A program made the translations under genes and the position numbers. From an uncultured Parabacteroides sp. (GTDB lineage: Bacteria > Bacteroidota > Bacteroidia > Bacteroidales > Tannerellaceae): 36,903 nucleotides of DNA. Location: contig CASFJQ010000027.1 of assembly GCA_949295065.1 (NCBI GenBank), forward strand, positions 1 to 36,903. The letters are read 5' to 3'. Below are positions 15,964-24,559 of the stretch, one piece after another. The stretch's first letter is position 1. Every line of letters begins with the position of its first letter. The notes beneath the pieces are model-generated. The model was given only the letters and a program-made list of their open reading frames with translations. It ran no database searches and was not told the DNA's origin.

Positions 15964-17070
15964 ATGAAAAAAACAGTTACAGCCAACTTAGGCGGCAGTG
16001 TTTTCCACATAGACGAAGATGCGTATCAGCTGTTAGACAAATACTTGTCGAACCTGAGAATACATTTCCAAAAAGAAGAAGGTTCAGAGGAAATAATGAA
16101 CGATTTCGAAATGAGATTCGCGGAACTGTTCAATGAAAGAATACGTTTGGGATATGAAGTCATAACTATTGAACAGGTTGAAGACGTTATCAAACGTATG
16201 GGAAAACCGGAAGAAATTTTTGAAGAAGAAGAGTGCAACAACACTGAAAATCACAATCAGGTTCATCATGAAAGCTCAAACTACAAGAAAAGACTTATGC
16301 GCGATCCTGACAATAAAATAATTGGAGGTGTTTGCGGTGGTATTGCAGCATATTTCGGTTGGGATCCGACGGCGCTGAGAATTATATTCTTTGCAATGAT
16401 TTTCTTTGGTTATATAATTCCTATATATCTGGTTCTTTGGATTATTATGCCTATAGCACATACTGCTACAGAAAGATTACAGATGCGTGGTGAGAAAATC
16501 ACCATTGAAAATATAGGAAAAACAGTAACTGACGGATTCGAGAAAGTCAGTGACCACATAAACAATTATGCAAAATCCGGAGAAAACAGAAGCGGGCTAC
16601 AGAAAATAGCAGATATTTTTGTTCAGGTAATCGGAGTTGTACTAAAGATATTTGCCGTTGCTGCCGGAATCATACTGTTACCAGTTCTGTGTATAATTCT
16701 GTTAGTTCTATTCATTGTGTTCTTCTCTCTTCTTATCGGAGGCACAAGTTTTCTCTACCACATATCGCCTTTCGGTATAGATTTACTTAATGGAGATATT
16801 ACAACCGGAGCTGCAGTGTTATACTCTATCGGCACAATGCTGATGATTGGAATTCCGGTGATATCGCTTATTTATATTATAGGTGTATATCTGTTTAAAT
16901 GGAAACCTATGCCAACAGGAGCAAAATGGGTACTATTAATTATCTGGTTAATTTGTACCGCTTTGTTCTTCATCTACATACAGCAAATGGGACAATTGAT
17001 ATGGACTAACGATGGACCTTTCTGGATGTGGCATAACACCGGATCTGGCAATTATTTCTATCTACCATAA
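15964..17070 (+). CDS. PspC-domain membrane protein
   Basis: The protein has 368 residues. The N-terminal cytosolic part (about 1-100) starts MKKTVTANLGGSVFHIDEDAYQLLDKYL. It resembles the domain usually fused to PspC in Bacteroidota and contains the HAAS-like tail VEDVIKRMGKPEEIF. The PspC domain follows at about 115-172 (RDPDNKIIGGVCGGIAAYFGWDPTALRII then a membrane helix). After a linker there are three or four more membrane segments (about 212-260, 278-305, 322-345). PspC domains elsewhere sense envelope stress or interact with phage-shock components. Here it is paired with PadR, which probably represses the operon. A strong terminator follows the stop. Confidence 0.9.
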   Translation: MKKTVTANLGGSVFHIDEDAYQLLDKYLSNLRIHFQKEEGSEEIMNDFEMRFAELFNERIRLGYEVITIEQVEDVIKRMGKPEEIFEEEECNNTENHNQVHHESSNYKKRLMRDPDNKIIGGVCGGIAAYFGWDPTALRIIFFAMIFFGYIIPIYLVLWIIMPIAHTATERLQMRGEKITIENIGKTVTDGFEKVSDHINNYAKSGENRSGLQKIADIFVQVIGVVLKIFAVAAGIILLPVLCIILLVLFIVFFSLLIGGTSFLYHISPFGIDLLNGDITTGAAVLYSIGTMLMIGIPVISLIYIIGVYLFKWKPMPTGAKWVLLIIWLICTALFFIYIQQMGQLIWTNDGPFWMWHNTGSGNYFYLP

Positions 17071-17075
17071 AAAAC

Positions 17076-17110
17076 AAAAAGGTCGCTCTATCACAGAGGG
17101 ACCTTTTCTT
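17076..17110 (+). terminator. Intrinsic terminator after the PspC gene
   Basis: AAAAGGTC-G-CTCT and AGAG-G-GACCTTTT pair around the loop ATCAC, and a T-rich tail follows. The hairpin begins 6 bases after the stop codon. Confidence 0.85.
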
Positions 17111-17330
17111 TTAAAGGTTAACAAACTTTTATGAGTAAAAACCACTAATGAATATTTTAAATTTCAATTTACTTGAATCGCAACAAAGATACAACTCTTT
17201 ATTTATAAATCACTATCGTAACCAACATTATATTGTTATACATTCAGAAAAATTCGGAATTGATAAAAAAATACACATTTTAAAATACTATAAATAGACA
17301 AGCAAACATTTCCCAATATAATTTCCGAAC
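17111..17330. other. A/T-rich intergenic stretch
   Basis: No family-like coding frame was seen on either strand between the terminator and the G+C-rich repeat. A minus-strand TATCTTTG (17190-17183) resembles a -7 box but faces the terminator of the upstream gene, with no gene to serve. Confidence 0.4.
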
Positions 17331-17410
17331 AGGTCCGAACCCACGTCAAAATATATATTGCCCTACACCGTAATAGGACCGAACCTACGCAACATTGGGA
17401 CCGACCCCAG
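17331..17410 (-). repeat. Interspersed G+C-rich intergenic repeat, copy 2
   Basis: Three related motifs occur: GGTCCGAACCCACG (17332-17345), GGACCGAACCTACGC (17376-17390) and GGGACCGACCCCAG (17397-17410). Read on the minus strand, 17403-17376 aligns with the copy at 6728-6755 (GGTCCCAAT, 3 variable bases, GCGTAGGT, then YCGRYCC). It lies upstream of the Crp/Fnr gene. Confidence 0.6.
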
Positions 17411-17495
17411 ATTTTTTTCATCCGGATAATATTTTTGTTACCTCCAATAGTAATTTCAAAATGGAATAACGAAAGGTTAAGAGGATTTTTTAGGC

Positions 17496-17503
17496 TAAAT
17501 TTG
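17496..17503 (+). promoter_or_regulatory. -7 box of the Crp/Fnr-family gene
   Basis: TAAATTTG fits TAnnTTTG and lies 33 bases before the start at 17537. No clear -33 TTTG is seen about 20 bases upstream. Confidence 0.5.
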
Positions 17504-17536
17504 CATCTGGAATTCAAATACCAAACTTCTGAAATT

Positions 17537-18118
17537 ATGACTGACAAAATTCTGACAAAATTCTGCAACTATTATAATGTGCCTTTAAAAAACGGGATTG
17601 AATTAGTCCGGAGAATGGAGAAAGTTCATTTTCAGAAAGGAGAAATTTTGGTAAGACCGGGGGAAAAGAACACTGATTTTTTTCTAATTGCAGAAGGTTG
17701 CTGGAGAGGCTATTATTATCAGGACGGAGTAGATACAACTCTTTGGTTTGCTATCGAAGGCGAAGCCGTTATGTCAACTTGGGGATATGTTGCGAACGAA
17801 AATTCCCTTATATATGTCGAAGCTCTTAGCAACAGCACTTTATACAAGATAAGCAAAAACGATTTAGAAGATTATTTTTATCAGTCTATAGAGAATGCAA
17901 ACATTGGAAGGAAATTGTTTGAACGTCAATTTTTATACATTGACCAGGAAATTCTGACAGGAGGAGATTTTCGTGCGAAAGAGCGATATTTAACTCTGCT
18001 AAATGAACGGCCGGAACTTTTCCAACATGTTCCTCTAAAATATATAGCTTCATACTTAAAAATTACTCCGCAATCTTTAAGCAGATTGCGGAGTAACATA
18101 GCGCGTAAGTCAAAATAG
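17537..18118 (+). CDS. Crp/Fnr-family transcriptional regulator
   Basis: This 193-residue regulator has an N-terminal cyclic-nucleotide-binding-like beta-roll (about 20-115: VHFQKGEILVRPGEKNTDFFLIAEGCWRGYY). It then has a dimer helix and a C-terminal helix-turn-helix (about 155-190: VPLKYIASYLKITPQSLSRLRSNI). It lacks the usual RxS cAMP phosphate-binding motif and the Fnr cysteines, so the ligand is unknown, as for most Bacteroidota members of this family. The start at 17537 (MTDKILTKFCNYYNV) follows a -7 box; the longer frame from 17435 would include the promoter. Its stop abuts, without a spacer, the stop of the convergent sppA gene. Confidence 0.9.
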   Translation: MTDKILTKFCNYYNVPLKNGIELVRRMEKVHFQKGEILVRPGEKNTDFFLIAEGCWRGYYYQDGVDTTLWFAIEGEAVMSTWGYVANENSLIYVEALSNSTLYKISKNDLEDYFYQSIENANIGRKLFERQFLYIDQEILTGGDFRAKERYLTLLNERPELFQHVPLKYIASYLKITPQSLSRLRSNIARKSK

Positions 18119-19891
18119 TTACAAACCTTGATATGTGAAAGGCATTCTTGCCTGGATGCCTTTTACAGCTTTAGCTTCACGAATAGCGTTCATGATATTT
18201 AATTCTTCTGAAGACATAAAATATCTGCTAAACGACATTTCCGCATCGCTTTTCATACTTTCCATAAGTTCTGTAATCAAGTCTTTAGGTTTATTAGCCG
18301 TAAAAATATTATATTTTGTTATTCCTGCCAGAGCAGCAGCCTCTTCAATTGCAACATCAACGCCACCAAGTCTGTCTACAAGACCTCTTTCCAAAGCCTG
18401 AGCTCCAGTCCATACACGACCTTGACCAATCTCATCAATAGCTTCTTTTGATTTTCCTCTTCCGTCGGCACAACGAGTAAGGAACAAATCATAAGTACGC
18501 TCAATACTGCGCTGTATAAGGACACGCTCATCATCACGCATAGGACGAAGAATATTTCCCATATCGGCAAAATTGTTAGTCTTTACTACATCTGTAGTAA
18601 CTCCTATTTTATCCATAGTTCCTGCCAAAACTGGGAAAGTTCCGAACACGCCAATTGAACCAGTAAGAGTTGTCGGTTCTGCAACTATTTTATTAGCTGC
18701 ACAAGAAATGTAATAACCACCTGAAGCTGCATAATCACCCATTGAAACCACAATAGGCTTTTCAGCCTTCAAATCTACAACAGCTTTCCATATCTGTTCT
18801 GAAATATATGCGCTTCCGCCAGGTGAATTTACACGGAAAACCACAGCTTTCACACTTTCATCATTCTTGAGCTTGTATATCTCATCAACCATCTTTTCTG
18901 AGATAAGAGATTCACCACTCATAGTGCTTTGTGCTGATTCAGGCATAATTGAACCCTCAGCATAAAGAATTGCGACCTTATCCTCGTTTGTTTCCGGCAT
19001 TTCAACAATGTTCAGCATATTTTTAACGGAAGCCGATTTAAGTTTTCCGTCAACATCCTGGCCTGCCAAACGCTTTACGGAATTTTCTGCATCATAACGA
19101 TATGACAAAGCATCTGCAAGCTTATATTGCAAGGCATTCTCAGCTTCACCAAACGCCAAACCTTCATTCAGATATTTGTTCAAAGTTTCAATATCAACAG
19201 AACGTGATTTAGAAATATTTTCAAGTATATGATACCATATATCATTAAGGAAAGATGTCAGCTGTTCGCGGTTTGCATCACTGAATTCTTTCAACATATA
19301 TGGTTCAACAGCACTCTTGAATGTTCCGACCTTGAAAATTTCATATTTAACCCCAAGTTTTTCGGCCAAACCAGTAAAGAATACTCCTTGAGAAGACAAA
19401 CCTGTCAACGCTACAGAACCTTGAGGATTAAGGAAAATTGAATCTGCCACACTTGACAAATAATATGTTCCTTGAGTATAGGCATCTGAATATGCAACAA
19501 TAAACTTATCACTTTCCTTGAAGCTTTCAAGCTCACGTCTTATTGTTTCCATTGAAGCAAAACCACCAGACAACGAACTTGCATTCATATAAATACCAAC
19601 AATCTCAGGACAATCTTTTGCTTTTCGGATTGCTTTAACAATATCTGCAACCGAAAGTTTTTCTACATCTTCTCCCAAAATTGATGAGAAAGGATTTTCC
19701 TGAACCTGTTCGGCAAGAACTCCACGCAAATCCAGTTTAAGAACCGTATTAGGTTTAGGAGTATAAGCAGTGCTGCTCGAACTTGATACCAACATACCAG
19801 CAAATACAGAAATCATTATGAAAATAATGATTCCCATAGCAATGAAGACTCCGACTGTGGAAGCCAACATAGTCTTAAAGAATTGTTTCAT
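18119..19891 (-). CDS. sppA: Signal peptide peptidase SppA (67K type)
   Basis: This 590-residue membrane-bound serine protease degrades cleaved signal peptides. An N-terminal membrane helix spans about 12-35. The protein is a tandem duplication of the S49 fold. The general-base Lys192 is in VGTFKSAVEPYMLKEFSDANREQ and the nucleophile Ser390 is in DYAASGGYYISCAANKIVAEPTTLTGSIGV, matching the Lys209/Ser409 pair of E. coli SppA. The substrate-shaping VNSPGGSAYISE (355-366) is also present. It lies 21 bases after rnr on the same strand and may be co-transcribed. The 3' end is directly adjacent to the Crp/Fnr gene. Confidence 0.95.
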   Translation of the reverse strand: MKQFFKTMLASTVGVFIAMGIIIFIMISVFAGMLVSSSSSTAYTPKPNTVLKLDLRGVLAEQVQENPFSSILGEDVEKLSVADIVKAIRKAKDCPEIVGIYMNASSLSGGFASMETIRRELESFKESDKFIVAYSDAYTQGTYYLSSVADSIFLNPQGSVALTGLSSQGVFFTGLAEKLGVKYEIFKVGTFKSAVEPYMLKEFSDANREQLTSFLNDIWYHILENISKSRSVDIETLNKYLNEGLAFGEAENALQYKLADALSYRYDAENSVKRLAGQDVDGKLKSASVKNMLNIVEMPETNEDKVAILYAEGSIMPESAQSTMSGESLISEKMVDEIYKLKNDESVKAVVFRVNSPGGSAYISEQIWKAVVDLKAEKPIVVSMGDYAASGGYYISCAANKIVAEPTTLTGSIGVFGTFPVLAGTMDKIGVTTDVVKTNNFADMGNILRPMRDDERVLIQRSIERTYDLFLTRCADGRGKSKEAIDEIGQGRVWTGAQALERGLVDRLGGVDVAIEEAAALAGITKYNIFTANKPKDLITELMESMKSDAEMSFSRYFMSSEELNIMNAIREAKAVKGIQARMPFTYQGL

Positions 19892-19912
19892 ATAATTTGA
19901 GTTTATAAATAT

Positions 19913-22090
19913 TTATTCAACAAGTTGGAAATCCAGCTGTTTTCTCTCAAGATTTGCTTGAGCAACCTTGATTGTTATTGGGTCACCCAAACGATACTGA
20001 CGTTTTTTACGTCTTCCTATCAGACAATAGTTCTTTTCATCAAACTCATAGAAGTCATCATCCAAATCTCGCATTGGGATAAGACCTTCACATTTGTTTT
20101 CATTAAGTTCGACATACAAGCCCCACTCTGTAACTCCAGAAATCACACCGTCGTAAACACGACCGAGCTTATCACTCATAAACTCAACCTGTTTATATTT
20201 TATTGAAGCACGTTCGGCGTTTGCTGCAACCTGTTCCATTGACGAACAATGGTCACACATGTCTTCGTATTTTTTCTTCACCACACTTCGTCCACCAGCC
20301 AGATATTTCTCCAACAAACGGTGAACCATCATATCAGGATAACGGCGGATTGGAGACGTGAAATGAGCATAATAATCGAAAGCCAAACCATAGTGACCAA
20401 TGTTATCTGTGGAATAACGGGCCTTCTGCATTGCCCGGATAGCAACAGTTTCGATAAGATTCTCTTCCGGCTTTCCCTGAACATTATCCAAAAGATTATT
20501 TATACCTTTTGAAACGTCACTCTTTGTTCCCTCAGTTTTAAGATTATATCCAAAACGACGGATAAACGATGCAAAATTCTGCATCTTTTCCGGGTCTGGC
20601 AATTCATGTATTCGATAAACAAATGTTTTCTTTGTCTTTCCTTTCGGAGGACGGCCAACAAACTCGGCAACAGTTCGGTTTGCAAGAAGCATGAATTCTT
20701 CAATCAGCTTGTTCGCATCTTTTGAGACCTTGAAATATACACTAGTCGGCTTGCCCTTTTCATCGATTTCAAATTTGACTTCATAACGGTCAAAGTTGAT
20801 TGCACCGTTAGCAAATCGTTTTTCGCGGAGTTGTTTTGCCAGTTTATCAAGACACAGTATAGCTTCCTTGCAGTCGCCTTCGCCAGTTTCAATTACCTGC
20901 TGGGCTTCTTCATACGTAAAACGGCGGTCGCTCTTAATCACGGTTCTGCATATACGTGATTTCAGAACCTCAGCTTTTCCGTTCATTTCAAATATCACTG
21001 AAAAGCAAAGTTTCTCCTCGTCCGGGCGAAGTGAGCAAATCTGATTGCAAAGTCTTTCAGGCAACATAGGAATAGTTCTGTCCACAAGATACACAGAAGT
21101 TGCACGGCTGAAAGCTTCCCTGTCTATTACACTTTCAGAATGAACATAATGAGTTACATCGGCAATATGAACACCAACTTCAATATTTCCGTTATCAAGA
21201 ATACGGAAAGACAAGGCATCGTCAAAGTCCTTTGCATCTTTCGGGTCAATTGTAAAAGTAAGAACTTTACGGAAATCTTCGCGTTTTGCGATTTCTTCCT
21301 CAGTAATTACATCAGAAATTTTGTCGGCAGCTTTCTCAACATTTTCCGGATACTTATAAGGCAAACCGAATTCTGCCAATATTGCGTGCATCTCCGCATT
21401 ATTCTGACCGGCTTTTCCCAGAACATCAACAACCTCACCTAAAGGATTCTTTGCCCCTTCGGGCCATTCCATTATACGGACAATAGCTTTGTCTCCGTTT
21501 TTTCCGCCATTAAGTTTGTCTTTCGGGATAAAAATATCATTTGCCAAAGTTTTGTTTTCAGTAATGAGAAAGGCGAAACCTTTAGCTACTTGCAGTTTTC
21601 CTACAAACACGCGTTCTTTACTTTCCAGCACTTCAATTACTTCTCCTTCCGGTTCAGCTCCTTTCCTCTTGGCAAAAATCTGGACTTTCACTCTATCTCC
21701 GTCCATTGCATGACCGGAATTTCGTTCTGCTACAAATACAGGAGCTTCTCCGTTATCCGGAATAAATGAATTTTTTCCGTTACTACGTCTAACGAAAGTA
21801 CCTTCAGCCACATTTCCAAGTGAATTCATGCGGTATCTGCCACGGTCTATTTCAACAATAAAACCAGAATCAGACAAATCATAAAGCAAATCAGCAACCT
21901 GGAGTTTCTGAACATGATTCTCCACACCGATAAGTTTACTTACCTGTTTATAATTGAATGGTTCTTTAGGAGAAGACTGGAATAAAGACACAATGCGATT
22001 TATCATCACGTCTTTCTTCATTCTTTTTGAAGAGTTTTTCTTCTCTTTCTTCTCCTTTTTATCTTTTTTCCCTTTGTTTTTCTTCGTCAT
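19913..22090 (-). CDS. rnr: Ribonuclease R
   Basis: This 725-residue 3'-5' exoribonuclease is processive and can degrade structured RNA. Order: a lysine-rich N-terminal tail (about 1-28), a winged helix (about 30-95), cold-shock domains (about 95-225), the RNB catalytic domain with TIDPKDAKDFDDALSF carrying the metal-binding aspartates at about 282-291, HYGLAFDYYAHFTSPIRRYPDMMVHRLL (about 570-600), and a C-terminal S1 domain (about 645-725, VYDGVISGVTEWGLYVELNENKCEGLI). It ends LERKQLDFQLVE, as in family members. A possible -7 box lies 43-50 bases upstream. Confidence 0.96.
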   Translation of the reverse strand: MTKKNKGKKDKKEKKEKKNSSKRMKKDVMINRIVSLFQSSPKEPFNYKQVSKLIGVENHVQKLQVADLLYDLSDSGFIVEIDRGRYRMNSLGNVAEGTFVRRSNGKNSFIPDNGEAPVFVAERNSGHAMDGDRVKVQIFAKRKGAEPEGEVIEVLESKERVFVGKLQVAKGFAFLITENKTLANDIFIPKDKLNGGKNGDKAIVRIMEWPEGAKNPLGEVVDVLGKAGQNNAEMHAILAEFGLPYKYPENVEKAADKISDVITEEEIAKREDFRKVLTFTIDPKDAKDFDDALSFRILDNGNIEVGVHIADVTHYVHSESVIDREAFSRATSVYLVDRTIPMLPERLCNQICSLRPDEEKLCFSVIFEMNGKAEVLKSRICRTVIKSDRRFTYEEAQQVIETGEGDCKEAILCLDKLAKQLREKRFANGAINFDRYEVKFEIDEKGKPTSVYFKVSKDANKLIEEFMLLANRTVAEFVGRPPKGKTKKTFVYRIHELPDPEKMQNFASFIRRFGYNLKTEGTKSDVSKGINNLLDNVQGKPEENLIETVAIRAMQKARYSTDNIGHYGLAFDYYAHFTSPIRRYPDMMVHRLLEKYLAGGRSVVKKKYEDMCDHCSSMEQVAANAERASIKYKQVEFMSDKLGRVYDGVISGVTEWGLYVELNENKCEGLIPMRDLDDDFYEFDEKNYCLIGRRKKRQYRLGDPITIKVAQANLERKQLDFQLVE

Positions 22091-22132
22091 TGTACTAGAA
22101 ATTTATTAATAGCGGATACAATTAATACAAAA

Positions 22133-22140
22133 CAAATATA
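22133..22140 (-). promoter_or_regulatory. -7 box upstream of rnr
   Basis: TATATTTG on the minus strand fits TAnnTTTG. No clear -33 box is seen at the usual distance. Confidence 0.45.
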
Positions 22141-22163
22141 CATTTTTCATACGCCGCTGACTA

Positions 22164-23111
22164 TTATTTGAATCTAAAAGCTTCCATTCCCTTAGCTCCA
22201 GGCTTACAAACAAAAAGACTTCCACTCAACGGATATTCTTCCAACTGTTTTTCTGTCAGGCCGGAGCGAGCAGTAGTTATATAAAGCATATCCAAATCCG
22301 GTCCGCCAAACGCACAAGAAGTAACATTCAAAGCAGGAACCTCAACTTTCATCAATAACTCTCCGGTATAAGGATTATAACAATATACACCAGAACCGCC
22401 CCAATGTGCTATCCACAGATTTCCTTCCGAATCTACGGTCATTCCATCCGGAGAACCATATTCTTTCGGTATATGGAAAGCTACTCCATCATGAAGAATC
22501 TCTACGTCAGACATATCATAACGATATCTGTCAACTTTATTTGTAGGAGTATCAATATAATACATGAACCTTTTCTGAGGAGACCAAGCCAAGCCGTTAG
22601 AAATTGTTTTATTATTGAGCATTTCAACAGTTTCTCCTTCTGAACTTACACAATATAAAGAAGCGTCGCCCGGTTTGCCGTCAAGAACCATAGTTCCAAC
22701 CCATAACCGGCCAGAAGGACCACATTTCCCATCATTGCAGCGTAGTTTGCCTCCATTTGTCGGGATTCTAGCGACAAGCGTCTGTTCTTCTGTATTTAAA
22801 TTGAAACGGACAATCTTATTCTGTAAAGCAACCACAACTGTCGAATCTGACTCCGGAACAACAGTAGAAATCATACTATCAAACAACCATTCCCTATTAT
22901 TATTCCTTTCAGGAGAATATTCATAAAGTGTCTTTCCCTCAATATCAACCCAAAACAATGTTTTTCTATCCGGATGCCATATTGCGCCTTCACCAGTAGT
23001 TGCCTGCATTTCTTTCAACAGTTCCGCTTTCACAATTGGTATTTCCTGACAAGCTGAAAGGAATATCAAAAATCCACACAATACGGCACAGAAAAATAAA
23101 CGATATTTCAT
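22164..23111 (-). CDS. SMP-30/gluconolactonase-like lipoprotein
   Basis: This 315-residue six-bladed beta-propeller belongs to the regucalcin/lactonase family. A lipoprotein signal peptide with lipobox LSAC places Cys21 as the lipidated residue, so the enzyme is anchored in the envelope facing the periplasm or outside. Metal-site residues are recognisable: Glu in TGEGAIWHPD (about 40), Asn in ISNGLAWSPQ, and Asp in SPDGMTVDSEGNLWIAHWGG. Family members hydrolyse sugar lactones such as gluconolactone; the substrate here is not known. It stands alone, 73 bases upstream of rnr on the same strand, with the rnr promoter box between them. Confidence 0.88.
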   Translation of the reverse strand: MKYRLFFCAVLCGFLIFLSACQEIPIVKAELLKEMQATTGEGAIWHPDRKTLFWVDIEGKTLYEYSPERNNNREWLFDSMISTVVPESDSTVVVALQNKIVRFNLNTEEQTLVARIPTNGGKLRCNDGKCGPSGRLWVGTMVLDGKPGDASLYCVSSEGETVEMLNNKTISNGLAWSPQKRFMYYIDTPTNKVDRYRYDMSDVEILHDGVAFHIPKEYGSPDGMTVDSEGNLWIAHWGGSGVYCYNPYTGELLMKVEVPALNVTSCAFGGPDLDMLYITTARSGLTEKQLEEYPLSGSLFVCKPGAKGMEAFRFK

Positions 23112-23236
23112 TATTTATAAATTACTTTTAAATGAGCCAATCTGCTTTTCGGGAACTATTAATTCCTTTTGAACAGAATCCACACTAAAACTTGATTTTA
23201 CAGAAACAAAAGTATAAAATAAAGGCGTAATACAAT

Positions 23237-23295
23237 AAAATAAAGGAGTGTTTATTTTCTATTATCCTCATATTAAAATAATTTTCATAAATTTG
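23237..23295 (+). promoter_or_regulatory. Hairpin and -7 box upstream of the GNAT gene
   Basis: AAAATAAA-GGAGTG-TTTATTTT (23237-23258) is an 8-bp inverted repeat in the gap between divergent genes. TAAATTTG (23288-23295) fits the -7 consensus and lies 20 bases before the start at 23316. No -33 TTTG is seen at the usual distance. Confidence 0.45.
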
Positions 23296-23315
23296 CCATT
23301 CAAACTTGATAATCC

Positions 23316-24446
23316 ATGAGCGTAGAGATAAAAGAAATAACAAGTAAAAAGGAGATTAAGCAATTCGTGAAGTTCAACATTGAACTTTACAAAGGAAATA
23401 AATACCATATTCCCGGATTAATTGAAGAAGAAATGCTTACTCTTGACAGAGCTAAGAATCCGGCATTTGAAGTGTGTGACGCAAAATTTTTCTTAGCATA
23501 CAAGAATGGTAAAATTGTAGGAAGAATTGCCGGTATAATTAATCATGGCAGCAATGAAACATGGAATCAGAAAAGAGTTCGTTTCGGATCCGTCGATTTC
23601 ATTGATGACAATGAAGTTGTTGACGCTCTCTTCAAAGCTGTTGAAGACTGGGGACGTTCAAAAGGCATGACACAAATTCACGGTCCGTTAGGATTTACAG
23701 ATATGGATCACGAAGGTATGCTTATTGAAGGTTTTGACCAGTTGGGAACTATGGCTACCATATATAATTATCCTTACTATCCAAAACAAATGGAGAGAAT
23801 GGGATATACAAAAGACCAGGATTGGCATGAATTCAAGATTTTTGTTCCTAAAGAAGGTATTCCAGAAAAGCATCAGCGTATCGGGGAAATCGTAAAGAAG
23901 AAATATGGTTTGAAAATCATGAAATTTACAAATGAAAAAGCTATCATGCCATATGCACAAAAGGTTTTCCAAACTTTGAATGCTTCATATGCTCCTCTGT
24001 ATGGTTTCTCAAAACTTACACAAAAGCAGATTGACTATTATATAAAAATGTATATTCCAATGCTTCGCTATGACTTGGTAACATTGATTGTACGTGAAGC
24101 AGACGACGAAGTTGTTGGTTTTGGAATATCTCTTCCAAATTTATCAAGAGCTATGCAAAAAGCTAAAGGTAAGTTGTTCCCATTCGGATGGATTCATTTA
24201 TTGAAGGCTCTTAAAACAAAGCCGAAAGTAGTGGATTTATATCTAATGGGAGTTTTACCTGAGTATCAAAGCAAAGGAGTAAATGCTCTTCTATTCAATG
24301 ACCTTATTCCTATTTACAATAAATTAGGTGTAGAATATGCTGAAAGTAATCCGGAGCTGGAATCTAATGCAGCAGTTCAAGCTCAATGGGATTATTTCAA
24401 ACGCGAACATCATAAGACACGTAGGGCGTTTGTGAAGGAGCTATAA
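23316..24446 (+). CDS. Large GNAT-fold acetyltransferase-like protein
   Basis: This 376-residue cytosolic protein belongs to a Bacteroidota group annotated as GNAT N-acetyltransferases. An N-terminal GNAT-like half includes FFLAYKNGKIVGRIAGIINH (about 68-87) and a characteristic stretch HGPLGFTDMDHEGMLIEGFD. A C-terminal half has LYLMGVLPEYQSKGVNALLFNDLIPIY (about 309-335), with the acetyl-CoA pyrophosphate loop in modified form (Q-S-K-G-V). The acceptor substrate is unknown. It precedes parE by 113 bases on the same strand and may contribute read-through transcription to the parE cluster. Confidence 0.8.
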   Translation: MSVEIKEITSKKEIKQFVKFNIELYKGNKYHIPGLIEEEMLTLDRAKNPAFEVCDAKFFLAYKNGKIVGRIAGIINHGSNETWNQKRVRFGSVDFIDDNEVVDALFKAVEDWGRSKGMTQIHGPLGFTDMDHEGMLIEGFDQLGTMATIYNYPYYPKQMERMGYTKDQDWHEFKIFVPKEGIPEKHQRIGEIVKKKYGLKIMKFTNEKAIMPYAQKVFQTLNASYAPLYGFSKLTQKQIDYYIKMYIPMLRYDLVTLIVREADDEVVGFGISLPNLSRAMQKAKGKLFPFGWIHLLKALKTKPKVVDLYLMGVLPEYQSKGVNALLFNDLIPIYNKLGVEYAESNPELESNAAVQAQWDYFKREHHKTRRAFVKEL

Positions 24447-24508
24447 GAAGGCAAGGTGTTTTAGGCAGGCAGTTATTAATTGCTCTCAACGATTTCTTGT
24501 TTCTGTAG

Positions 24509-24559
24509 CCTTGTTAACTAACAAACTTAAAAACTAATAAACTCAAAAACTTAAAACAT
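24509..24559 (+). repeat. 8-bp-phased start-codon repeat, copy 2 (before parE)
   Basis: The sequence reads CTTGTTAA, CTAACAAA, CTTAAAAA, CTAATAAA, CTCAAAAA, CTTAAAACAT and then ATG. Units are 8 bp, start CT and end AA. The flank TTTCTTGTTTCTGTAGC resembles the core of copy 5 (TTATTTCCTGTTGC). Confidence 0.8.
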
